Position numbers and translations under genes: made by a program. A stretch of 64,000 nt of DNA from Helopsaltes ochotensis. Its lineage: Eukaryota > Chordata > Aves > Passeriformes > Locustellidae. Below, piece after piece: positions 24,140 through 33,100 of the stretch (position 1 is the stretch's first letter; each line of letters starts with the position of its first letter). The DNA lies in NCBI GenBank assembly GCA_013400155.1, contig VXBM01000128.1, forward strand, positions 1,100,321-1,164,320. The letters are read 5' to 3'. The notes under the pieces are model-generated. The model was not told the origin of the DNA. It saw only the letters and a program-made list of their open reading frames with translations, and did no database searches.

Positions 24140-24545
24140 TGCGAGACAGGTGTAACCACACTGTTTGCAGCAGGCCTTGTGTAACATAAGCAGATCCATG
24201 ATCAAAACCTCCAAATTCTGCCAGAAATACCAGGCTCAGAGCCAGGTATTGATATGCTGGCTCTTCCTGTTTCTTCCCTCATCATTCCCTGTGATTGGAA
24301 GGATATGGGAGAGCACTATTTGTGCTCCTAGTTTATTAGTCATTTGTTCTAGGCCCTGAAGTCTCTTTCAACCATCCTCAAAGTTCTCATTCCATTTTTT
24401 TTATTGTTGCCTACCTGAAAAATCAGTAATGAATAGTAATCATATACTGGCTTGTACCAGACCCCAGCCAGACTAGGGAATTGTTCATCCTGCAACAGGG
24501 TGCTCAGACAGAGAATTGTGCCATATCTGCTCCTATGATCCAGAT
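24140..24545 (-). pseudogene. CR1 ORF1 remnant, esterase-like (SGNH-type) segment
   Basis: A minus-strand frame contains YYSLLIFQVGNN followed by RTLRMVERDFRA. These match the CR1 ORF1 pattern in which a 'YPLLIFQVG' strand precedes the 'RDFRALG' helix of its esterase-like domain. Downstream in the element, sequence corresponding to the end of ORF1 ('aatacctggctctgagcctggtatttctggcagaatttgg') runs toward the ORF2 start. The catalytic region is not complete and frames are broken. In intact CR1 this protein is the nucleic-acid-binding and esterase partner of ORF2. The 5' limit is approximate. Confidence 0.75.
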
Positions 24546-24888
24546 AAACACAAAAGTGGGAGAAAGACAAGGGGGTCTGGTGAGTGGCAGAACCAAAGGA
24601 GTCTTGTTACCTTTTGATTGATGTGACAAAGTTGTCCTCTCATGCAAATTTTTGAGTACCTATTAAAGGTTGATATCCTAACTTTGCCTTGTAGAGGCCA
24701 CTTTTTCTCCTCTGCAGTGCCCGCTGTCTTCATGGAAGTGGCAGAAATTTAATGTATCTGAGACCTCTATGCCTGTCAAATTTGGTTAAACTGTATTAAC
24801 TGGAGTAAAAAGCCATAGAGACAAGAGATGGAAAAGTTTGGGCTGACAGACAATTCAACTATATAATCCCTGCATCTCCAGTGAATGT
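24546..24888. other. Unique sequence between CR1 and purine microsatellite
   Basis: About 340 bp. Some of the first 100 bp may be further, very diverged CR1 ORF1 sequence, but I cannot align it by eye. No other feature is visible. Confidence 0.4.
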
Positions 24889-25265
24889 GAGGGGGAGAAA
24901 AAAAGAAAAGGAAGGTAAAGGGAGAAAGAAGGGAAGGGAAGGGAAGGGAAGGGAAGGGAAGGGAAGGGAAGGGAAGGGAAGGGAAGGGAAGGGAAGGGAA
25001 GGGAAGGGAAGGGAAGGGAAGGGAAGGGAAGGGAAGGGAAGGGAAGGGAAGGGAAGGGAAGGGAAGGAAAGGGAAGGGGAGGGGAGGAAAGGGAAGGGAA
25101 GGAGAGGAAAGGAAAGGGAAGGAGAGGAAAGGAAAGGGAAGGGAAGGAAAGGAAAGGAAAGGAAAGGAAAGGAAAGGAAAGGAAAGGAAAGGAAAGGAAA
25201 GGAAAGGAAAGGAAAGGAAAGGAAAGGAAAGGAGAGGAAAGGAAAGGAAAGGAAAGGAAAGGAAA
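24889..25265 (+). repeat. Long polypurine microsatellite (GGGAA)27 then (GGAAA)24
   Basis: A purine tract of about 377 nt with one pyrimidine (T at 24916). 24931-25065 is 27 perfect GGGAA units. 25066-25145 is a mixed GGAAA/GGGGA/GGAGA zone. 25146-25265 is 24 GGAAA units with a single GGAGA variant at 25231-25235. The G3-AA periodicity gives many overlapping G-quadruplex motifs, and the mirror-symmetric purine strand could also form a triplex. The repeat encodes no stops in any phase, so long fake open frames run through on both strands. Confidence 0.97.
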
Positions 25266-25337
25266 NNNNNNNNNNNNNNNNNNNNNNNNNNNNNNNNNNN
25301 NNNNNNNNNNNNNNNNNNNNNNNNNNNNNNNNNNNNN
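25266..25337. other. Assembly gap (72 N)
   Basis: The unresolved bases begin directly inside the purine microsatellite and end in an A-rich (A)nG tract. The true length of the repeat is therefore unknown. Confidence 0.99.
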
Positions 25338-25384
25338 AAAAAAAAGAAAAAAAAAGAAAAAAAAAAGAAAAAAGAAAAAGAGGA
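25338..25384 (+). repeat. A-rich (A6-10 G) tract, right edge of the purine microsatellite
   Basis: Runs of 3 to 10 A separated by single G follow the gap. With the 24889-25265 block it forms one polypurine region of at least about 495 bp, counting the gap. Confidence 0.9.
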
Positions 25385-26339
25385 GCAGTAAACTAAAACC
25401 TGGCTCCCACAACATGTCAGGAATAACTACACACCAGATTTTTCCTGTGGTCAGACATTTATGTGCAAACTCTTCACTGTAGTATCAAAGGATGAAGAGT
25501 ATCTTGCACTGAAGGGGGGCAATAAACCCACCCCAAATATGAGAAGAAAGGCCCAAACAAAGTAAAGCCAGATCTCAAATACCACAGGAAAATCCAAAAC
25601 TTCCCCGACTGACAGCTGACAATCTTTGGACCAAGCTGACAACCACTTGGCCTATAATCAGTGCTTTAGGCAGACTATGGTGAGTATATCACCAAGTAAG
25701 AAAAATTTAAAGCACTTACTACAGGTTAAGGGTGAACTCTGCATGCCCAATATGGCCCAGCAACTTTACTTGAGCCCTAAACAGTAGTGGCTACCCAAAC
25801 TCCATGCAGGTGCTTAATTTCTCTTTGCTTGTGCTACGAGGTCTCACCTCTGATTCAGCAAAGCTCTTAAGCATGTGGTTAACTTTAGGCACTCCGCAAC
25901 TGCAATTGAAGGGAAAAAAAAATTCTTTTGCACTTAAGAGCTCATGATTTGTTAATCTTTCTGCTGCCTCTGGGCCTTTGTGAAGAGAAAAAAATCTGAA
26001 AGGAAAAAAACCCACCAATTTTAATTCTGAGCTTCTCTGTGAATATAAAGTTTGGTTGCTTTGAATTCTGTCATAAACCATTACATTTATGTGTATAAAA
26101 TTGTACACCAGGAGAACAGGCCTCTTTATAACCTCCACTTGCTGTGGATTTAAGCAGAGGATCCAGCCTGTGCACAGAGCTTCAATGTGAAACCTCCCAC
26201 AAGCAGCAAGACGCCAGCACCATTTTTTGATCACAGTGGATCAGCAGGATGGCTAAAAATCTTTGCTGATGCTATAGAATAAAAGAAAAAAAGGAGAGAA
26301 AAAAAAAATCCCCGTATTTGAAATCCAGGCCTGATCACA
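25385..26339. other. Unique sequence with a possible ancient repeat at 25850-25945
   Basis: The stretch 'ctgattcagcaaagctcttaagcatgtggttaacttta' (split around 25850-25888) resembles an old interspersed repeat common in sauropsid genomes. A matching GCTCTTAAG/CTTAAGAGC inverted pair lies at 25863-25871 and 25933-25941. The 147-codon minus frame over this region has no recognisable domain and is not called. Confidence 0.35.
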
Positions 26340-26429
26340 CAAATCTGCCAGGATTCACCTAAATTTTAGAGGGATTTGCCCACTCAAATCTGCCAGGATT
26401 CACCCCAGTTTCAGAGGGATTTGCTGAAC
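26340..26429. repeat. 45-bp tandem duplication
   Basis: Two adjacent 45-bp units (26340-26384 and 26385-26429) share CAAATCTGCCAGGATTCACC and AGAGGGATTTGC, with about six differences between copies. The divergence shows the duplication is not recent. I see no larger array. Confidence 0.93.
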
Positions 26430-28292
26430 AGGATGCTCGTGCCTTGGTTCAGCCTTGGCAAGGCCAAGACACACTGTTTGCTTTCCAGCAGCACTTGTTG
26501 AAAGTCCGTGGGAGTTCTGCCTCCAAAGTGAAAATGTGATGTGGCCCATTGTCCTCCATAAAGTGAGCGCCTACACTTTTAATGGATGTCATTTCAGGTA
26601 GGCATTTTGGGTAAATGAGAGAAGAAAAAAAAATTAAAAATACAGCTAAGTGAATTTGGAGCTGAGGATTTGATCTGCATTCATTAGTCATCAGCATTCC
26701 CAGAGATAAAAGATGATCCTGAATAAACTGCAGGAATTTTGACCTGTCACCACATGAGCCTTGCATTGCTATTTCTGATTTCTGCTTCATCTTAGTGGGT
26801 GCAATGCTCTCCCCCATTCACTGAGAGAGAAGAAATGTCCATTCGGGTACATTAGCAGAGACAGAGATTTAAGATGTGCAGCTATATTATCCTGCTGCAA
26901 ACTTAATAAATAATCTACACATAATTCACCTGGCTGGAAAATTTCCAGACATGAAAAATTTCCAGACAATGTTTTTTATACTTCATTATTTCCAAGTAAA
27001 TCTCTCAGAAAGAGAAGGTTAGCACCTACAAACATATATTGTGCTGATAAAAATACATATTCTATTCTCCTATTAGATAGATTTCTAAGTCAATTTGAAC
27101 AGTGTAAATTATTTTGGTGCAATATACATCATTGCAAAACACATTATGGGATTTCCTGTGCACCTGAAGCCAGACAAAATGCCCTAAATGATCTTGCTTA
27201 GACAGTTTGAAGTTAACCCTTTTTTTATTTCCCTCTTTTTTTTTTTTTTTTAATTTTATTTATGCTTTGCCATATTCATTATTGCCTCCCTTCAGTGCAG
27301 CTGACATGGGTTATTGCGTTATATATGCCAGCACACAGACTCCTACTTCTTATAGACTGCTGCCTACATACTCCAAATGTTTATTATTCTCAATGCACCA
27401 AGTGCCAGCTAAATCAATAGTTCAAAAGCTTTGTTCAATTCAAATGGACTTTGTAAAGTACTGCACTGTAATAAACACATGCAGGCACAATGTTCCCCAA
27501 TTGCTTACATGACACAACTCTTATCACATAAAATAATGCAACCAACCATGTTTTTCTGACTATGCAGAGTCCCAGTTAAGTCAAGAATGAAATTATCCTA
27601 TTCATCACAGATAAATGGGGTGTATTGGCAATGACATATAGTAAATAAAGTGATAAAAGAGAAATACGGTGACAAAAATCCTCACAGAGATCACTCCTAA
27701 TGTGTTGGCCACTGTTAATGATTTGGACTGGTCTCCAATTCCTAGTCAGCAAAATTTCCTCACATTACTGGTTTTATAGGTTCCAGAGAGTTTAAAGAGC
27801 CATCAAGTCTAAAAATGGCTACTAAATTACAATGAAATCAATAAACTTTCTTCTCCTGTGCCTAGAGCCCCTCCACATGCCCACTAATGGTCCTGCTTCA
27901 CAAACCTTGTAATTGGTTTGCATGAAGTTTTACTGAACCAAGATCAGGACTAAGAGATATTCAGCACCAGGATAGGTGCTCTCATGAATGGACTGAAGGA
28001 GCCAGGCAAAGGGGTAAGACTTCTGACACAACCTGCAATAAATTCAGTCTGGCTTATTTATACAGAAATGGTGGAAGATCTTGAACTTTTGCCCTAGATC
28101 ATTTTACATCACTGACCTCAATCTACGTCCAAGCCTGGCTGAATGTTTAACGTAAAACGGATCATGAAAATCCTTAAAACTCAAGGATTTGCTCAAATTT
28201 ATTCAGGCTTTATTAAAATTCCATGCAAAATAAGAATAATAGTTAATTACTACAGGGCAAATCACCCTTTCTTTTTACTGTTTTATTTGCAG
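26430..28292. other. Unique non-coding sequence with a small repeat
   Basis: AT-rich. A 16-18 bp imperfect tandem repeat (AAAATTTCCAGACATG / AAAAATTTCCAGACAATG) lies at 26938-26971 and a T-rich run at 27237-27252. No gene or mobile element is recognised. Confidence 0.5.
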
Positions 28293-28368
28293 ATTTCAGT
28301 CAAAACAGAGCAATGGCTCCAGTTTCTTAAAAACATTGGCAAAAGAGTTATCAGGCAGGGATGGCACT
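28293..28368 (+). other. Candidate 76-nt exon (unproven)
   Basis: A near-consensus acceptor (ctttttactgttttatttgcag) precedes 76 nt ending in GGCACT and a consensus donor gtaagt. Two of three frames are open through it (one reads FQSKQSNGSSFLKTLAKE, the other ISVKTEQWLQFLKNIGK). I recognise neither peptide. It could be a cassette exon, a long non-coding RNA exon or a decoy. It is on the opposite strand from the 2.0-2.2 kb candidates, so both cannot belong to one gene. Confidence 0.17.
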
Positions 28369-30029
28369 GTAAGTACCAGCCTGCCCACTTTCTATCAATC
28401 AGATACTACTGGCAGAGCAATAAAGAAAGAGTGAGATAAGAGGAAACATCTGTCAAGCAACATCCTAGACAGGTGTGAAAGAAGGAAAGCAGTCTGGAAA
28501 AAGAACAGGATAACAACAAAAAATTACCAGCAAGTAACTTTCCCAGTGTTGTACATTCCCTTTTCTCCCACTCTATGAATAGAAATTGGTCAGATAGCCC
28601 CAGTAGTGAGTTTGCTATTTGAGGGAACTTCTGGCTGAAAGGATTTCTTAGTGACAGATCCTGTCTGAGAAGCCCCACTTTGGCTGGTTTGACAGCTTTC
28701 AAGGCAGTTTCCCAGCCCTCGAGCCACTTGAAGGAGGCATGACACTTCACATTTACAAGGTACATGTTAGCTAGCAGCAGCCAAGCTGATGTGCACAAAA
28801 CACAGCAGTCCTTCCCCCCCAAGAAAAAAATGACCTCAAGGCTTTGGTCACTTCTATGGGCACTTGAAGCACAAGAATGATTACACTCTTTATACAAAAC
28901 TAAAGGCATAAAAGGTGATGTCTGGAGGCATCTCTAACAGCTGCTTGGATAAAAAAAAATATTTTCTTGAGGTTGTTTTGAGTAGTCACTGGATGAGCAG
29001 GCCGTTGAGTGCCTTGTGGTTATCACAAAACATTTTGGGTGGTAGTGGGAAGAGAGCTTGAGTTGTACACCCATAGAGATTAAATGTTGAGAGATGAAGA
29101 AAAAGAGGTAAACTTCATTCTGATGTATGCAAAAAAGATAAATGTGACAGCGAGCTATACAAGCTTCCAATATTCTTCGAATTCTGAAGCTCCTTTCATT
29201 CAAGTTTATTTATTTGCATAAGAAGCCATTTAGGGCTGAATTTGCCACAGAATAGGAAAGGTAGGTCTGATAAATACAGGGAATGGTGTTTGTTGCCTTT
29301 TTTCTTTTTTTATATTAGCTTTTGATATATTTTATTTTAAAACTGGTAACTAAAGTGAAAAGAAAAAAATGCATTACTAAATGCATTACTAAAAATGCTA
29401 AACTGAGGATAACATTAAAATCCTGTTCCTTGCACTGTCTTCCTTCTATCACTAGTCCTGCCTTATAATATAATTAAGATATTATGGAAACTATATAATG
29501 TAATATAATATAATATAATAAGAAAAAAAATCCACCCCAAATTAAACAAAACCTTACCCTCTACATTGCTGAGTTTTCTTTTGCTTTTGGTTACAACAAA
29601 CTTAGACTGGAATCTCTTATGAGTGTCACTCTGGCCGCTTACACATGTAAATAGACTAAATGGGAATGAACTAGGGAGGGTTTTTTCTCCCCTTCAGTTT
29701 ATAAGGACACAGTTTGTAAAAACTAGAATACAAGGCATTTTAATTTAAAGATGATAAAAACATGACATGAAGTATACCTAAATTTGAACAGTCAGTTCAC
29801 CCACACTTCGAGACAGAAACCATAAGAGTTTCAGGCTGGAGTTGAATAAGTTTTCATGCTTACCCAGGTCAAAGTCATAAAATTTTTAAATGTATGTTTT
29901 GGAAAGATAGGATACAGGATTATTAGCTCCTTCACCTTTATTGCAAGTCCCGTGGGAGCACTTAGCAGGATGCTTTTTTTGTTTGTTTGTTTGCTTTACA
30001 AAAGGTTTCCAAGATTTCCTTTAATTGGG
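28369..30029. other. Unique non-coding sequence
   Basis: Contains a 12-bp perfect tandem duplication ATGCATTACTAA (29369-29380, 29381-29392) and a short TAATA-type AT repeat at about 29494-29520. A 167-codon minus frame (28406-28909) shows no domain I recognise. TTTG repeats at 29976-29994 lead into the next A/C tract. Confidence 0.5.
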
Positions 30030-30181
30030 AAAAAAAACCCCAAAACACAACAACAGCAACAACAACAAAACCACCACCACAATAAAAAAACCCCCCCCCC
30101 CCCCCAAACCAAAAAAACCCCCAAAAAACCAAAAAAACCCACCAAAAAAACCAAACCAACAACCCAAACCCCAAACCAAAT
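30030..30181. repeat. A/C-rich low-complexity tract with a C15 run
   Basis: About 150 bp nearly devoid of G and T on the + strand: AACAAC and ACCACC triplets, then C15 (30091-30105), then alternating A-runs and C3-C5 runs. The minus strand therefore has G15 plus several G3-G5 runs close together, a strong quadruplex candidate. The plus strand could form an i-motif. Open frames through it are compositional artefacts. Confidence 0.93.
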
Positions 30182-33100
30182 TAGCAATTCAACATCCCTG
30201 TATACTTTCAAGCATTTGGAAGAACATCTTTCTAATTTCTTCTGAGGAGCCATGCCATAATGTTTTGATGAGAATCTCCTAACAGTCTCATTACCTGTGC
30301 TGGAATGGATGGCTTGCAGTCCTCATCCAGATAATGCCTGCTTTGCTAAGCACATTTCTGGCTTTGCCATCACTTGGGAGAAAGCAGGTATTTTTCTTGG
30401 ACACGGGAGGAAAGACAGCAGCTGGTTTTCAGAGTGACAATATCTCAGGGTGCAATCACAGCTGTGACCCTGCCTCACTGCAGAATGGGTCCTACTTACA
30501 GGAGTTCAACAACTTCCAGCATCTATTTACTCTTTGTTTAAGAGTCTGGGATTACAGTAAACCATGAGTGTCCCTTAAGACCCTCATTCCTCAGAGTTCA
30601 CTGGGTTTGGATTTCTCCAGCGTTTTCTACCCAAGGGATTTTTGTGTTTTCAAATGTTTCCCACAAAAGGCCACAGCTGGGAGTTAACATATCCATTCAG
30701 GGTTCCTTCCTGTCTCACTCCAACTCCATTCCTCTCACCTCTTGAAGGGGAAATAAAAGCAACATGGCAGCTGAAAGAGTCCTGCATCCATGGGTCCTGC
30801 TTCAGCTGCGTTATGGGAAGTGACAGTGTTTATTTTCCATTAGGAGGAAGTGTATTGCTGTGCATGGAAGGAATTAATTGCTTTCCTTTGATTACCTAAA
30901 GGCTGACCACCTGTGGGTACAATCAGCATTGTTTTCCTCTCTTGATGTAAACAAGAAAGTAATTGAAAACCTGATGTGCACCCAGCAGTAAAAAAACAAG
31001 TAGGAAGGAGCAGGTCTGTAGCAACACTTTGGCCTGTTTTATTCTCCCCAGTTGCAACAGATAAAGGATTTAGTATTTAAAACAAAGGATAATTTTTCTT
31101 ACAAATTGGGGTGATCTCAGTTACCAAACTGACATCATGTTCTTGAAACTATCTGAAGACGCCTGTTCTCAGATCCACAGAGTCACGTTCAACCACAGGT
31201 AGGTGTCAAAAAGATATCTCCAAACTCAGCCCAGACTCTTGCTCCCTTGCATCTTAGGCAAGTGGGACTTGGATCTACTGGGACCTTTGCCTGCACCTGT
31301 TATAAGTTCTCAAGCTTTTCAAAAGTTTTCACTAGATTTACAAAGTAAATTACAAGAGGACCCTGAAGAATTGTAAATTATACAGAGGTTGCTGTGGAAC
31401 ATTAGCCCTCAAACCCTGTACAAGCTGACACTGAATCATGCTCAAAGCAATAACAAGAGCAAGACTGAATAGGTGGTATGGTAAGAAACCCAGCTCTGTT
31501 TCCTTCCTGGTTCCAGTCATGTATCTTATGTCCAATCAAGTTAAATGGCAAATTCAAGTGGCTACTTCACATCATAATCTAAGAGAAAGAAACAAAATTA
31601 CTTAAAAACCCACAGATTTTGCACAAAAAAGTATTTAGTGATGAGTGTTGTTTACTCAGTCAAGGATCTTATCATCACCAGATAAAGTATCTCAGTACTG
31701 TCATCCCATCCACTGGACAACACATTTTTAGTGCATTGATAGAACTGTGAGAAAATACTCATATGGAGATTTCTTGGGAGAAGTCAGTGTGTTTGCATAT
31801 GCAGATAATGTCCAAGCATGGATTGGGTAACAGAAGAAAACCAAACCGCTCTTCTTTTGTTGTCTCATCAGTCAGCCAGATGAATGGGTTCTCTCAACAT
31901 ATTCCATTCTGGATGCTTTCCTTTCCTGCATCAGCAGGGACAGTTTCCAAATCATAGGCTACAGGCACATGACCCAAAGTTTTGCAACACAACGAATTCA
32001 ATGAGAAAACATAGAAGACAAATTATCATCCAAGTGGACAATATCTATTTGTTTTCATTGCAGCTCAGAGTAGTCAGGCTAAAATGGTTCTCTCTGCAGA
32101 CAAGTCCTAATAGAGCACTTCAGTGTGGTCATGGTGGGAAGATGCTGTTTTGTCTTGAAAGACACATACAGAGGTGTGAAGGGGAACGTGGGAAGAGCAC
32201 CCGAATCACAGGAACATAAACACAGAGCCCCCACATTTACAAAGCCCAGTGGGAAATGGGATTTTTCATTCCACAAAAGTAACTTTTACCACAACACTGT
32301 CTACCCAGAGCTGGTGAAGTTCCAGACACCAAGATACCACACAGTTATGAAACAATTAAAGAGAGCCCAGAAGACATCAGAGAAATGATCCAATTTTCAA
32401 ATGCTATGACCTACAGGTAGCAAAAAATGGAAGAGCTGGGGTGCTGTGATGATCTGGAAAGTAGATGGGCAAGGGAAGCTTCAGCACCTTCAAAAGCTAC
32501 AGATCCACTTCTGTATCTTTCAAATACAGGAAAGGCTGCTACAAAAAAGAGGAGAAAAATATGTTCTCTGTGTCCAGCTGACAGGAATGCAGAACAACTA
32601 GACATATTTAGTGGCAAATGTCTGACATGCATGTTACCAGTGTCATAGGTAAGCATGAAGGTTAGATCCCAGTTAACACTGACCTTCCTTATGGTCTGTG
32701 TTGCTGGGACCTTTATTTCACATGGGTGAAATCAAATCCTACAGTCCAAGGACAGGCTGCCGTCCTATGAAAGGGGACTAGCAGCATCAGAAGTTTTTAG
32801 GTTTGACAGCTTAGCAGACCTAGGGAGGCATCTATGATGGAAGCAGACTGCAAGGGGAAAGGGAAGAAGTAATTAGTCAACTGCAGCTCAAAGATTTTCA
32901 TGTTATGTATACGATAAGATGCAGAATGAGGTGAGAAGTTATGTGATGGCAGAGACATTTTTTTACATTGGAAAACTAAGATACACAGGAGCTGAATTTC
33001 TACGAAGGTGCAAAAAAGTCTTTGCAAATTCCACACAATAAAATACAGATTTAGGGGAGTAGTAAGAAGAATGCACAGTACCCAAATGATGAAAGAGATC

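Larger units (their letters stand above)
22279..24545 (-). mobile_element. CR1 LINE, internally deleted (ORF1 esterase-like end, ORF2 endonuclease, 3' UTR)
   Basis: This is the largest mobile element in the window, on the minus strand. Going 5' to 3' it holds an ORF1 esterase-like C-terminal part (about 24545-24140), the start of ORF2 with the APE-like endonuclease (about 23930-23340), a linker leading toward the reverse transcriptase (about 23340-22809), and then directly the CR1 3' UTR (22808-22279). The entire reverse transcriptase region, normally well over 1 kb, is absent. No foreign sequence sits at the junction, which points to an internal deletion rather than a nested insertion. All frames carry stops and frameshifts, so the copy is dead. 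It is of the CR1 type whose 3' end reads 'gttaaggttggaaaagacctct' in reverse. Confidence 0.93.

Noticed and set aside
24855..25415. 171- and 186-codon frames (KGREGKG-like and SFPFLSFPF-like)
   Set aside because: They are translations of the GGGAA/GGAAA arrays and the N gap.
25791..26234. 147-codon minus frame
   Set aside because: It overlaps a probable ancient repeat and has no domain.
28406..28909. 167-codon minus frame
   Set aside because: No recognisable domain, no splice-site support, and ordinary composition.
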